Shown: positions 15,911 through 25,393 of the stretch, in pieces | Layout of the letters: every line of letters starts with the position of its first letter | Position numbering within the stretch: position 1 is the stretch's first letter | Assembly (NCBI RefSeq): GCF_025847235.1 | Contig: NZ_JAOZEW010000020.1 | Location: forward strand, 1 to 64,000 | DNA from: Flavobacterium shii | Lineage (GTDB): Bacteria > Bacteroidota > Bacteroidia > Flavobacteriales > Flavobacteriaceae | DNA: 64,000 nucleotides | Direction: 5' to 3' | The notes under the pieces: generated by a model | What the model was told of the DNA's origin: nothing | Databases searched by the model: none | The model's input: only the letters and a program-made list of their open reading frames with translations | Translations under genes and position numbers: made by a program

Positions 15911-17482
15911 TTAATCTAAATTACCTATCTTATACATAAACTTGTCAAAATCAGCATACCCTTTAGTATTTTTACTTTGGGATGCGGCATATAATCCAAT
16001 ATAAACTCCCGTGAAACCTCCATTGGTTTCAGAACTCAGATACCATACGTTTATTTTGTTTAAGAAATTAAATTTCTTACCGTCCACAGAATAATAAAAC
16101 GAGTAAAAGTCCTTGTCTCCTTTCACTTTCAAATAAATTTTATCGCCGGGAATTTCCACTTCGTATGCGGTGTGGTTCAGTACTCCCATTTTATAACGTA
16201 CTACCAATTTACGTTTGCCTTTTTCCGATTTTTTTAAAAAGATGTCATAATGCGCCTGAGATGAGTAGTAAACTGTCATTCCCGCTTCGTCATCTTGCAT
16301 TGCATCATTTAACGACAGTGCAGTGGCAGCCGAAAAATCAATATGTTCCTGTCTGCGTCCCACAAAAGTAGGGGAATCAGCAGCATCCAAAGAAACCGGG
16401 CTTGCTTTCAATCTCAATGAACCTTTCTTTTCTGTCAGGGAATAATTATTCATAAATGGGTTTCGGAGGTAGTTCCAATCAACACCTAACTTCGCTTCAT
16501 CAAAATCGGTAGAGAGGTCATGTTGTTTTACAGGTTTTAATGGTAAAGTAGGTACATCCATATCAATATTAACCGTACCGTTGCCATTTATTACAGGCCA
16601 GGCATTAGCATCCCATCTTACCGGAGCTAAAAATGTTTCACGTCCCAATACGTGATGCAGTAAGCTTTGTGGACGAAAGCCCAGGAATACTATCCACCAG
16701 GAACCATCATGTGCCTGAACAAAATCGCCATGCCCGGTACCCTGAATTGGGTTGTTTTGGGAGATTTCATTTATGTGCGTAAAAATCGGATTAGACGGGT
16801 TCGACTCATAAGGTCCATAAAGAGATTTGCTGCGCGCAATTGTCATTTTATGTCCATACTCGGTACCACCCTCAGAAATCAATAAATAATAAAATCCATC
16901 TTTTTTATAAATATGTGGCGATTCGGGATAACGTCCTCCTGTACCATTCCATACAATTCTGCTTTCAGTAAGTTTTTTTCCTGTTTTAATATCTATTTCA
17001 GAAATAGTAATGCCTTTGCCGTTTGACACAAAATAACATTTGCCGTCTTCAAAATACAACGTAGGATCAATACCTCCCTGATCTACATAAACAGGTTCAG
17101 ACCATTCGCCCGCAGGATTATCTGTATACACATAAAAATTTCCACTGGATACATTTGTGGTCACCATATAAAAAAGACCTTCGTGATAACGGATTGTCGG
17201 TGCATAGATCCCGGCAGAAGGCAGACATTTGTCTAATTTGAGTTGGGAAGGACGAGTTAAGCAATGCCCAATCTTTTCCCAGTTAATTAAGTCTTTACTA
17301 TGAAAGACAGGAACCCCCGGGAAATATTCGAAACTACTGGTTACTAAATAATAATCATCACCAACCCTGCACACACTAGGATCCGGATGAAAACCGGAAA
17401 TAACAGGATTTTTATATCCCTGAGCGTTAGAATAGTGATAGAAACCAAAAATGCAAATTATAAAAACAATTATTTTTTTCAT
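15911..17482 (-). CDS. GH43 beta-xylosidase / alpha-L-arabinofuranosidase with C-terminal concanavalin-like domain
   Basis: This 523-residue secreted enzyme has a signal peptide (1-21) and a five-bladed GH43 catalytic domain (about 22-320). The three acidic residues are the general base D34 (FHPDPS), pKa modulator D139 (GGIDPT) and general acid E187 (RYPESP). It also has the usual C-terminal beta-sandwich of GH43 xylosidases (about 335-520). The exact activity, removal of arabinofuranose or of xylose from oligosaccharides, cannot be settled by motif. It is 121 bp downstream of the GH3 gene, and its upstream region holds a conspicuous palindrome (17581-17596). Confidence 0.88.
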   Translation of the reverse strand: MKKIIVFIICIFGFYHYSNAQGYKNPVISGFHPDPSVCRVGDDYYLVTSSFEYFPGVPVFHSKDLINWEKIGHCLTRPSQLKLDKCLPSAGIYAPTIRYHEGLFYMVTTNVSSGNFYVYTDNPAGEWSEPVYVDQGGIDPTLYFEDGKCYFVSNGKGITISEIDIKTGKKLTESRIVWNGTGGRYPESPHIYKKDGFYYLLISEGGTEYGHKMTIARSKSLYGPYESNPSNPIFTHINEISQNNPIQGTGHGDFVQAHDGSWWIVFLGFRPQSLLHHVLGRETFLAPVRWDANAWPVINGNGTVNIDMDVPTLPLKPVKQHDLSTDFDEAKLGVDWNYLRNPFMNNYSLTEKKGSLRLKASPVSLDAADSPTFVGRRQEHIDFSAATALSLNDAMQDDEAGMTVYYSSQAHYDIFLKKSEKGKRKLVVRYKMGVLNHTAYEVEIPGDKIYLKVKGDKDFYSFYYSVDGKKFNFLNKINVWYLSSETNGGFTGVYIGLYAASQSKNTKGYADFDKFMYKIGNLD

Positions 17483-17559
17483 ATTTAAAATTTATTTAAA
17501 ATCAACGACAATGACCTATTTCATATATGTAAAATTTATTTATCATATGTCATATATGT

Positions 17560-17613
17560 TATCGCCTTTTACTTATGGATGTTTGCTTAAGCAAACTTGT
17601 TATTTATGGCGAT
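17560..17613. promoter_or_regulatory. Nested palindromes between GH3 and GH43 genes
   Basis: GTTTGCTTAAGCAAAC (17581-17596) is a perfect 16-bp palindrome, flanked by an outer ATCGCC...GGCGAT pair. A similar arrangement (GTTTGCAACAAAC followed by a matching AT-rich tail) lies upstream of the GH31 gene near 52416. It could be a terminator for the GH3 gene, though without a T-run, or a regulator site for the locus. Confidence 0.4.
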
Positions 17614-19814
17614 TTCAAAATAAAGTCTTCTGTACCCCTGATATCGGTGGCCGAAGCTCCAATCATAATTTTGAATTTGCCTGGTTCTGCAATCCATGTA
17701 TTTTTTTTGTCATCATAATAAGAAAGATCCTCTTTTGTTAAAGTAAAACTCACCGTTTTTTCCTCTCCCGGTTCCAAAGAAATTTTCTCAAACCCTTTTA
17801 ATTCTTTAATTGGACGTGGCAAACTTGATTTTTCATCATTAACATACAGTTGAACTACTTCTTTTCCCGAAACTTTTCCTGTATTTTTTACTGAAATTGT
17901 TACCACTAATGAATCGGCTACTGTAATTGATTTTGAAGAAATTGTAGGCTTCCTATATTGAAATGTTGTATAACTCAATCCATATCCGAAGGGGAAAAGA
18001 ACAGGAATGTTTTTGGTATCATACCAACGGTAGCCTACTAAAATATCCTCTTTGTAATACACATTGACACCATCACCCGGATAACTGAGTTTATCAAAGG
18101 CATGTGCCCCAACATCTTCCAATTTTTTAGGAAAAGAAATAGGGAGTTTCCCTGAAGGGTTTACTTCACCGGAAATAATATCTGCTAAGGCATTTCCAGC
18201 CTCAGAACCAAGATACCATCCTTGCACAACGGCTGGTGTTTTATCTAACCAGGGCATCAAAACTGCATTTCCGCTTAGTAAAATTACGGCAACATTTTTA
18301 TTGACTTTCTGTATCGCTTCAATGAGTTTATCTTGTCCGAATGGCAAACTAAGGGATTTACGGTCTCCACTTTCACAATCCTGAAAATAATTTTTATTCA
18401 AGCCACCGACAAAAAATACCACATCGGCATGACGGGCAACTTCAATAGCTGCGTTTTGCAATGAGTCTATATTTAATTTGGAAGGTTCTTCTGCCCCATA
18501 TAGTGGCCGGCCTGAAGCATATCCCATGCTGTAAACAATATGATTTTCACCGTATTTATTCTTTAATCCCTGCAATGGTGTAATTTCATAAGCAGCTTTC
18601 AGCGACGTGGAACCTCCCCCAACAATCAGACTACGTGTCGCATTTTCGCCTATCACGGCAATCTTTGTGTATTTCCCTTGTGGGATAGGTAAAAATTGTT
18701 TGTCGTTTTTAAGAAGGACAATACCCTCTTGGGCTATTTTTCGGGCTGCCAAACTGTGTTCTGGCGATACAAAACGACCGAAAGGACGATTGGCACTCAT
18801 GGTCGTGCGAAAAATCATTCGCAGGATTCGGCTCGCTTTATCATCAAGTTTCGATATTTCGTATTTCCCCGATTTAATTCCTTTCAGGAAAGGATCGGCC
18901 AAATAATAGCTGGAAAAAGGAAAATGACCTTGTGTGGTCAATCCATTGGTATAGGTACCCATCTCAATATCAAGTCCGCCATTGACAGCTTCATCGGTAT
19001 TGTGTACACCGCCCCAGTCACTGACCACCACGCCATCGAATTTCCAATCATTTTTCAGGATTTTATTCAACAACATGTCGTTGTGACAGCAATGCACGCC
19101 CCATATTTTGTTATAGGCACCCATGATGGACCACACATTCCCTTCCTGAACGGCAGCTTTAAAGGCAGGAAGATAAATCTCGTGCAACGCACGGTCACTT
19201 ACATTTACATTAATTTCGCCACGGGAAATTTCCTGATTGTTCAATGCAAAGTGCTTTACGCATGCAGCAACTCCATTAGACTGTACACCCTGAATGTATG
19301 GAACCACCATGCGTGAGGCCAAAAAAGGATCTTCACCCATATATTCAAAATTCCGGCCATTAAGCGGTGTACGATAAATATTGACTCCCGGTCCTAACAA
19401 CATGGTTTTGTTTCGGTATCGGGCTTCTTCTCCAATAGATTTTCCGTAAAGCAGTGATATCTCAGGATTGAATGTTGCCGCAAGGCATGTTAATGCCGGA
19501 AAAGCGGTGCAAGAGTCATTTGTCCATTGCGCCCCACTCCATTCATCCCATAATTTCTCATCGCTCACGCCATGCGATCCATCGGCAGACCATACATCCG
19601 GAATGCCCAATCGGGGAACTCCTTTTGAACTGAATTTTGACTGAGCATGACACAGGGCTACTTTTTCTTCTAATGTCATCCTTGACAATGCATCCTTGAT
19701 ACGGGCTTCTATTGGTTTGCTTTCATCTAAGTAAACAGGCTCTTGTGCCCATCCGCAAACAGACAACAGCGTAAGATATATTAATACTAAAACGTTAATT
19801 TTTCTTTTTATCAT
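17604..19814 (-). CDS. GH3 beta-glucosidase/beta-xylosidase
   Basis: This 736-residue enzyme has a signal peptide (1-23), the GH3 TIM barrel with KHF (187-189) and the nucleophile in VVVSDW (D266), the alpha/beta sandwich domain, and a fibronectin type III-like C-terminal domain (about 650-725). It lacks no expected domain. In xyloglucan loci a GH3 hydrolyses cello-oligosaccharides left after side chains are removed, in the periplasm. The gene sits between the GH97 and GH43 genes in the long minus-strand run. A second, broken GH3 lies at 48629-49459. Confidence 0.92.
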   Translation of the reverse strand: MIKRKINVLVLIYLTLLSVCGWAQEPVYLDESKPIEARIKDALSRMTLEEKVALCHAQSKFSSKGVPRLGIPDVWSADGSHGVSDEKLWDEWSGAQWTNDSCTAFPALTCLAATFNPEISLLYGKSIGEEARYRNKTMLLGPGVNIYRTPLNGRNFEYMGEDPFLASRMVVPYIQGVQSNGVAACVKHFALNNQEISRGEINVNVSDRALHEIYLPAFKAAVQEGNVWSIMGAYNKIWGVHCCHNDMLLNKILKNDWKFDGVVVSDWGGVHNTDEAVNGGLDIEMGTYTNGLTTQGHFPFSSYYLADPFLKGIKSGKYEISKLDDKASRILRMIFRTTMSANRPFGRFVSPEHSLAARKIAQEGIVLLKNDKQFLPIPQGKYTKIAVIGENATRSLIVGGGSTSLKAAYEITPLQGLKNKYGENHIVYSMGYASGRPLYGAEEPSKLNIDSLQNAAIEVARHADVVFFVGGLNKNYFQDCESGDRKSLSLPFGQDKLIEAIQKVNKNVAVILLSGNAVLMPWLDKTPAVVQGWYLGSEAGNALADIISGEVNPSGKLPISFPKKLEDVGAHAFDKLSYPGDGVNVYYKEDILVGYRWYDTKNIPVLFPFGYGLSYTTFQYRKPTISSKSITVADSLVVTISVKNTGKVSGKEVVQLYVNDEKSSLPRPIKELKGFEKISLEPGEEKTVSFTLTKEDLSYYDDKKNTWIAEPGKFKIMIGASATDIRGTEDFILKSP

Positions 19815-19911
19815 GATATGTATTCTTATATATTTTTTTAGTATATGTAATTGGAAATCTGGATTATATGCCGATTATCCATTTATCTACTATTAGTTTT
19901 ATCGTATTAAA

Positions 19912-21909
19912 TTATTTTTCAGGACTAATTATAATTGCAAAACCACCACCATTAGCCATATTGACTGTTAGCTTATCGATACTTGTAACTTTAACAAGTT
20001 CGCGTTTATAGTCTGTAGCATCTTTATTTGCGTTAATTCCATCTTTAAAAATTTCGGCAGAGTAGGTTCCTTTATTCAGGAAAGATAGATCTATGGTCAT
20101 TTCCCTTGCCGACCAGTTGGTTAAACCTCCTACAAACCACTTATCCCCCTTGCGCCTGGCAGTAGCAACGTATTCTCCAACTTTCCCATCAAGGGCAACT
20201 GTTTCATCAAAAGTGGTCGGGATCTGAGCAATAAAGCTGGTACTTTCCGGCTCTTTCATATATGCTGTAGGACTATCGGCCATCATTTGCAGGGGCGCTT
20301 CAAAAACGACATACATACCCAATTGATGAGATCTTGTTCCCTGACTCATCGGCATGGAACTACTTGGACGAAAATCTGCTTTTGTTGCATTACGCATTGC
20401 CCCCGGTGTATAATCCATAGGTCCGGCCAGCATTCGGATGAAAGGGATGCTGGTATCATAGCGTGGCATATCATCATTGGCTGTCCATTTGGTATTCTCT
20501 AAGCCTTTAACCCCTTCAAAATTGACAATGTTTGGGTAGGTTCGTTGAATACCAGTGGGTTTATACATGCCATGGTAATCAATAATAAGTTTATACGACG
20601 CTGCCTTTTTAGCAATATCATAAATCGATTTCACCATTTTTTGATCATCACGATCAATGAAATCAATTTTAAAGCCCTTCACGCCCATTTTTGAATAGTT
20701 AGAGAAAGCATCATCTAAAACCTGATTTATAGCATACCATGAGGCCCAGAGAATAATACCTACATTTTTCTGCTTTCCATAGTTGATCAGTTCTTCTATG
20801 TTAACGTTGGGTGAAACTTTCAGCATATTGGTATTTTCACTCCAGCCTTCATCAAGCACCACATATTCAACATTGTTTTTGGAAGCAAAATCAATATAAT
20901 ATTTATAGGTCTCTGTATTAATTCCTGCCTTAAAATCAACCTTTGATATGTTCCAGTCATTCCACCAATCCCAAACTACTTTGCCCGGTTTTATCCAGCT
21001 TACATCGGCAATTTGCGAAGGCATAGAGAGCTTTTGAACCATATCATTATTCGCTAGGTCTTTATCGTGCTCACTTATTATGATTACTCGCCATGGAAAA
21101 TTACGGGTACCGCTTGTTTTAGCGATATAAGATTCCCGCTTTACCACCATATAGTTCATTTTATTATAGCCACCCAAACGTTCTTCCTTGGGATAATGGG
21201 CAAATTCGCCTTGTAAACCTAGCTGCGTTTGATCATTCTGTGTTAAGAACATGCCGGGATAATCTTCCAGTTCGGCCTCAAGGATGGCCGCCTTTTTTCC
21301 ATTTTCTAAATCGATAAGGAGCGGAGAAATAGCCAGTGATTTTTTTTCAAATTGAGAAAGCAGAACCTCATCATACATGGCTTCGAAAGCAGTTGTATAT
21401 TTATCATTTTCTCTTAGATCCCGTACATAAGGAATAAAGGCTTTATGATCTTTGCTGAAGTTAAAATTAGCTTCCTCGGATTCAATAATGACCTGCCCTT
21501 TCTTACTTGTAAAAAAACGATAAGCTACACCATCATTATAGGCTCTTAAAATCAAACCAAAATCACCTTTAAAGTTTACAGTTAGCTGATTGTAATCATC
21601 AACCACCATTTTCTTTTTATAAAATGGTGTAGCAAAAGAGGTGTTGACTGTTGAATTTTTAACACCAATAATTTTTGCATTGCTGCCTAAAACTACGCCG
21701 TTATCTAGTGTTAATGAAATGGCCGAAGGCGCAATGACTTCTGTATTTTCATGTTTGACAGACCATGAAATTTTCGCTCCACTTTCCAAAGCCATGTCAA
21801 TCTTACCATTGGGTGATTTTACATGAAGTACATTATTTTGAGAATAAGTGAACGAAGCACTAAGTAAAAGAGAGGAAAACATAATTCCTCTGAAAAATTT
21901 TTTAATCAT
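19912..21909 (-). CDS. GH97 glycoside hydrolase, retaining (alpha-galactosidase-like) type
   Basis: From the ATG at 21909 (preferred because it opens a signal peptide; the frame extends upstream to 21966) the protein has 665 residues. It shows the GH97 N-terminal super-sandwich (VKSPNGKI), the barrel with DEGWS, and GFKIDFIDRDDQ, where an Asp (about residue 416) occupies the nucleophile position of the retaining GH97 group typified by Bacteroides alpha-galactosidase. NFEGVKGLEN and the C-terminal all-beta domain are present. Inverting SusB-type members use Glu residues instead, so this is not expected to be a starch enzyme. Substrates could be alpha-galactosides or beta-L-arabinopyranosides. 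Confidence 0.88.
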   Translation of the reverse strand: MIKKFFRGIMFSSLLLSASFTYSQNNVLHVKSPNGKIDMALESGAKISWSVKHENTEVIAPSAISLTLDNGVVLGSNAKIIGVKNSTVNTSFATPFYKKKMVVDDYNQLTVNFKGDFGLILRAYNDGVAYRFFTSKKGQVIIESEEANFNFSKDHKAFIPYVRDLRENDKYTTAFEAMYDEVLLSQFEKKSLAISPLLIDLENGKKAAILEAELEDYPGMFLTQNDQTQLGLQGEFAHYPKEERLGGYNKMNYMVVKRESYIAKTSGTRNFPWRVIIISEHDKDLANNDMVQKLSMPSQIADVSWIKPGKVVWDWWNDWNISKVDFKAGINTETYKYYIDFASKNNVEYVVLDEGWSENTNMLKVSPNVNIEELINYGKQKNVGIILWASWYAINQVLDDAFSNYSKMGVKGFKIDFIDRDDQKMVKSIYDIAKKAASYKLIIDYHGMYKPTGIQRTYPNIVNFEGVKGLENTKWTANDDMPRYDTSIPFIRMLAGPMDYTPGAMRNATKADFRPSSSMPMSQGTRSHQLGMYVVFEAPLQMMADSPTAYMKEPESTSFIAQIPTTFDETVALDGKVGEYVATARRKGDKWFVGGLTNWSAREMTIDLSFLNKGTYSAEIFKDGINANKDATDYKRELVKVTSIDKLTVNMANGGGFAIIISPEK

Positions 21910-21973
21910 ATTCTTTAATTTATTTGTATTAATATAACTACTTGAATCCAAAATAATACATTCCATGATTATT

Positions 21974-22741
21974 CTATCTTATCACACCAACGAATCCTCC
22001 TCTTGGAAGACATTCAATTTTTAATGTATCTCCTTTTTTGACTTTTATTATTTCCGAAGAAAAAGATTTATCATCCTTCCCGTCTTTGATAAGCTGAAAA
22101 CTATGATTTCCTTTGCCAAGAAAATCAAATTTTACCATTAAGGTCAGAGCTACATCTGTTCCGTTACAACAAAAAAACTCACTTGGGCTGGCAAAGCCTT
22201 TCTTATTCGGAGAACCCAATGGTAAAGAATAAACATTCCATCCAGTTTCGGGATTTTGTAGTGCGAAAACGGAATTATAAAGCGTATTCATATATACATC
22301 AGCATATTCGGGCTGGGCAGTCCAACGAAACAAAGTACTGGTGATTTTTTGAGTGTTATGTGAAACGCATGATTCAGATGTTTTGTCAGTAAGAGTTGTA
22401 CTTAAACAATCTGGTTTTCCCCAATGTTCTGAAGTTTGAGCAGTTGGAGTCGTAGCAATAGGTCTTGGACCACTACTGGAACCATTCGCATAACAATGAT
22501 GATGTTCCAGCATATCCCAAAAATGGGAAACAACATCACGATAATAGCTGTCTCCGGTATTTTCATACCGTTTGGCAAACCCAATTATCAAAGGCAAATG
22601 AGTATTGGAATGCAACCCTGACAAAATAACATCTTTATTTAAAAATGCAATGGATTGCTTCGCCGTGTCAAGGAATGATTGTCCAAAAATCGTCTGACAA
22701 ACAAACAAAAACAACCCAATATATTTTATTTTATTTTTCAT
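21974..22741 (-). CDS. Miniature GH127-like (DUF1680) protein, internally deleted
   Basis: This intact 255-residue frame has a signal peptide (1-20) fused to the middle of a GH127 beta-L-arabinofuranosidase. Visible pieces are HSNTHLPLIIGF, the HHHCYANG stretch, SESCVSHNTQKIT and the metal-site Cys pair in EFFCCNGT. Full family members have about 600-800 residues; here roughly the first 200 and the last 200 or more are absent, and the reading frame is preserved across the joins. Part of the (alpha/alpha) barrel is missing, so activity is doubtful. It lies between the GH51 and GH97 genes. It may be a deletion derivative still being translated. Confidence 0.7.
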   Translation of the reverse strand: MKNKIKYIGLFLFVCQTIFGQSFLDTAKQSIAFLNKDVILSGLHSNTHLPLIIGFAKRYENTGDSYYRDVVSHFWDMLEHHHCYANGSSSGPRPIATTPTAQTSEHWGKPDCLSTTLTDKTSESCVSHNTQKITSTLFRWTAQPEYADVYMNTLYNSVFALQNPETGWNVYSLPLGSPNKKGFASPSEFFCCNGTDVALTLMVKFDFLGKGNHSFQLIKDGKDDKSFSSEIIKVKKGDTLKIECLPRGGFVGVIR

Positions 22742-22812
22742 ATTGAAAATTGAATATTAGAAAAAAATTACTTTTTATATTTAATTCTATTCTTTTAAAT
22801 CCCTGTCATCAT

Positions 22813-25230
22813 CTAATGTAAAGTTTCAAAACGTAATATCGTTAACGAATTCCCTGGGAATGAACGTGTAATGGTGGTTCCTGAAAATTTCACATTTTCT
22901 GTTTTTGGGGAAACTTTAGTTGGTTGTTCCATTGAATTTTCATCCAGCGGACTAGCTGATGTAAGAACAATAGATTTTCCTTTTCCGCTAAGCTTTTCGG
23001 CTCCGGACAAATTAATTTCTGTTTTTACAGTGCCAGGTGCCGCATTAACAATCTTAAGGATAATATCTCCCGAAAGTTCATCATTAGCTGCACTTACACT
23101 AATGCTGTTGGTTTTTAGATTTGGAGTTGATATTTCCTGAATAAGTTTACCATCAAGGTACCCTTTAATTGTGCCCCCTTTAACTTCAACTTTAATATCA
23201 TACCATCGGTCTGCTTCTATACTTCCGGGAATGATTTGCTTGCTGAATCCATTGTCCAACGTAAACCCGGTATTTCTATTACAGCCGATTTCCCATCGCA
23301 TCTGATCTTCTTTATTCTGATTCCTGAAATAAATCTGGATACCATTCTCTCCGGAAATTTTACGTCCTTTGAAGGTAACTGTATAATCGGTCCATGATTT
23401 GTCTCCGAAAAAAACTGAAGTATTAGTAGTTGTTGCTGACTGGCGAAGTACGCCATCTTTTACCGCCCACTCCCCTGCTGTTTTTTGCCAGTCATCAATG
23501 TTTTTTGTAAAATCCGATTGAAACAAAATACGACCATCAGGTGCAAGTACTTTTAAGTCTTTAAATTCTGCCGAATTGTTCGAAGTCCCAAATCCAAGAC
23601 CTCCTTTGTCATAAAATGCCAGAAGCGGTACTGCTTGTACTTTTACAGGTAAAGAGATGGTACCCTGGTTTTGGGCAAACAACTGTTGAACATAATATCC
23701 CGGCAGACCATACCAGCCTTGACTATCAAAATTAATCAGGTTAATAGGCCATGCTATATGATTCACATTACAAAACAGAGGCGCATAAGCACTTATGGTA
23801 ACCACGTCTGAGTTTCGTTCCAGACCCGTCATCCAGGCAGCCTCACCAATAGCTCCTCTCAAATTACCTTTTCCGGTTTTACTTGTTACAGCATATTCAC
23901 CGATGAATATTTTCGGAGCTTTTCTGTCGTAATTGTTGTACTTGTCAGCGTTCAGGATAAACCACTCAGGATTATCATAATAATGTTCATCAACCAAGTC
24001 AGGCATGGGGTCTTTAGGATATGGTCCCCAACTGTTGGCAATAAGTGTAATATCAGGATATTTTGTGCGGATGGCATTAGCAATAAGCTTCCATCGCTCT
24101 GCATACAGGTCGCCTCCATTTTCGTTTCCTATCTCAATATATTTCATATTGAACGGTTTTGGATGCCCATTTTTAGCACGAATGCTTCCCCACACCGAAT
24201 TCTCAGACCCATTTGAATATTCTATTGCATCGAACGCATCCTGTACCCATTGTCCCATTTGATCCATAGGTACAAAATCTCTATGCGACATTCCGGCATT
24301 TATACAGAACAAAGGCTCAGCGCCAAGATCTTCTGCCAGTTGCAGATATTCGTGATAACCTAAACCCTGAGTAGCATTGTAGCCCCAGAAATTCCATGAC
24401 GAGGTACGTGTATCGATGTTTCCAATTGTTTTTTTCCAGTTGTTCATTTGTTTGAAACTATCTCCTTCTACCCAACAGCCGCCTGGAAACCTGAAAACCT
24501 TAGTCTGCATAGCATTAAGGGCTTCTGCCAGATCTGTCCGGAGCCCATGACCTTTCCAAGTTTGATCAGGAATTAGTGAAACCATATCCATATGTAAACG
24601 GCCATTACCCTTCGCACTTATCTCAATATGGGCTTTAGGGTCGCTGCCTGCCGCTGTTAAATTAACGCTATAGTATTTCCACCCCTCATCAAAGCCTTTC
24701 ACTTCAGCATTAGCCAGCTCGATACCGGCAGCACTTACAATACTAACCTTGAGCGGTGCATTGAAGCCTTCGACACTGCGTGCTGCTAATTTGAAGGTGT
24801 ATGAATTACCTTTAACGATATTCATTCCCCAGAAACCATAGTTTTCAAGTTTAAATTCTCCTTTGGCCTCAATAGAAAGATATTTTCGATTGAATACGTT
24901 TAATCCTCCAATTGGGGGATATAGTGCATCTACATTAATGATAGAAGCCTTGCTGGTATCATTTTGGTTTATAAATTTCCAGTTTTGAAGCGTATCAGAA
25001 TCTTCAAACGAACGATTCCTGATAAGCTCCGGATAAAGACCGCCATCGGTTGAATGGTTAATATCTTCGAAAAAACTTCCGAATAATGTTGATGGAATAC
25101 GATGTCCCGGTCTATTGACTTCAACAGTAATTTTAGCCTTATCCGCTTTGTTCGCCTGAGCGTTCAGAACAGTGCTTAATCCACAAAGCAGTAAACCCGC
25201 AATAAACTGTTTATTTATGTCTTTTTTCAT
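22813..25230 (-). CDS. GH51 alpha-L-arabinofuranosidase with CBM-like and LamG-like domains
   Basis: This is an 805-residue secreted enzyme. After the signal peptide (1-25) comes the GH51 barrel, interrupted early by a carbohydrate-binding jelly roll (about 75-220). The catalytic acid/base is E370 (IEIGNEN) and the nucleophile E445 (FIGEYAV). A concanavalin/DUF1080-like domain (about 565-730) is inserted before the last beta-sandwich strands. The family releases arabinofuranose from arabinoxylan, arabinan or arabinosylated xyloglucan. The gene is notably richer in G+C than the GH31 end of the island. Confidence 0.9.
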   Translation of the reverse strand: MKKDINKQFIAGLLLCGLSTVLNAQANKADKAKITVEVNRPGHRIPSTLFGSFFEDINHSTDGGLYPELIRNRSFEDSDTLQNWKFINQNDTSKASIINVDALYPPIGGLNVFNRKYLSIEAKGEFKLENYGFWGMNIVKGNSYTFKLAARSVEGFNAPLKVSIVSAAGIELANAEVKGFDEGWKYYSVNLTAAGSDPKAHIEISAKGNGRLHMDMVSLIPDQTWKGHGLRTDLAEALNAMQTKVFRFPGGCWVEGDSFKQMNNWKKTIGNIDTRTSSWNFWGYNATQGLGYHEYLQLAEDLGAEPLFCINAGMSHRDFVPMDQMGQWVQDAFDAIEYSNGSENSVWGSIRAKNGHPKPFNMKYIEIGNENGGDLYAERWKLIANAIRTKYPDITLIANSWGPYPKDPMPDLVDEHYYDNPEWFILNADKYNNYDRKAPKIFIGEYAVTSKTGKGNLRGAIGEAAWMTGLERNSDVVTISAYAPLFCNVNHIAWPINLINFDSQGWYGLPGYYVQQLFAQNQGTISLPVKVQAVPLLAFYDKGGLGFGTSNNSAEFKDLKVLAPDGRILFQSDFTKNIDDWQKTAGEWAVKDGVLRQSATTTNTSVFFGDKSWTDYTVTFKGRKISGENGIQIYFRNQNKEDQMRWEIGCNRNTGFTLDNGFSKQIIPGSIEADRWYDIKVEVKGGTIKGYLDGKLIQEISTPNLKTNSISVSAANDELSGDIILKIVNAAPGTVKTEINLSGAEKLSGKGKSIVLTSASPLDENSMEQPTKVSPKTENVKFSGTTITRSFPGNSLTILRFETLH

Positions 25231-25271
25231 TCGTTTCTTATTTTTTTTAATTTACAGCTAACTGTAATGAA

Positions 25272-25294
25272 GGTGGCAGTTATTAACCGCCACC
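25272..25294. terminator. Hairpin between GH44 and GH51 genes
   Basis: GGTGGC (25272-25277) pairs with GCCACC (25289-25294), and the stem continues inward with one mismatch. A second, looser inverted pair (GGCAGTTCC...GGAACTGCC) lies within 25300-25370. No T-run follows, so termination would be weak. The hairpin could instead stabilise processed mRNA. Confidence 0.4.
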
Positions 25295-25393
25295 AGATTA
25301 TTGGCAGTTCCCTGTCCGTCTGGCTTTATCTGACTCTTTATGGCTATGTCGCTTGTGGAACTGCCCGTTGAAATAATACTTTTTAAATTGATT

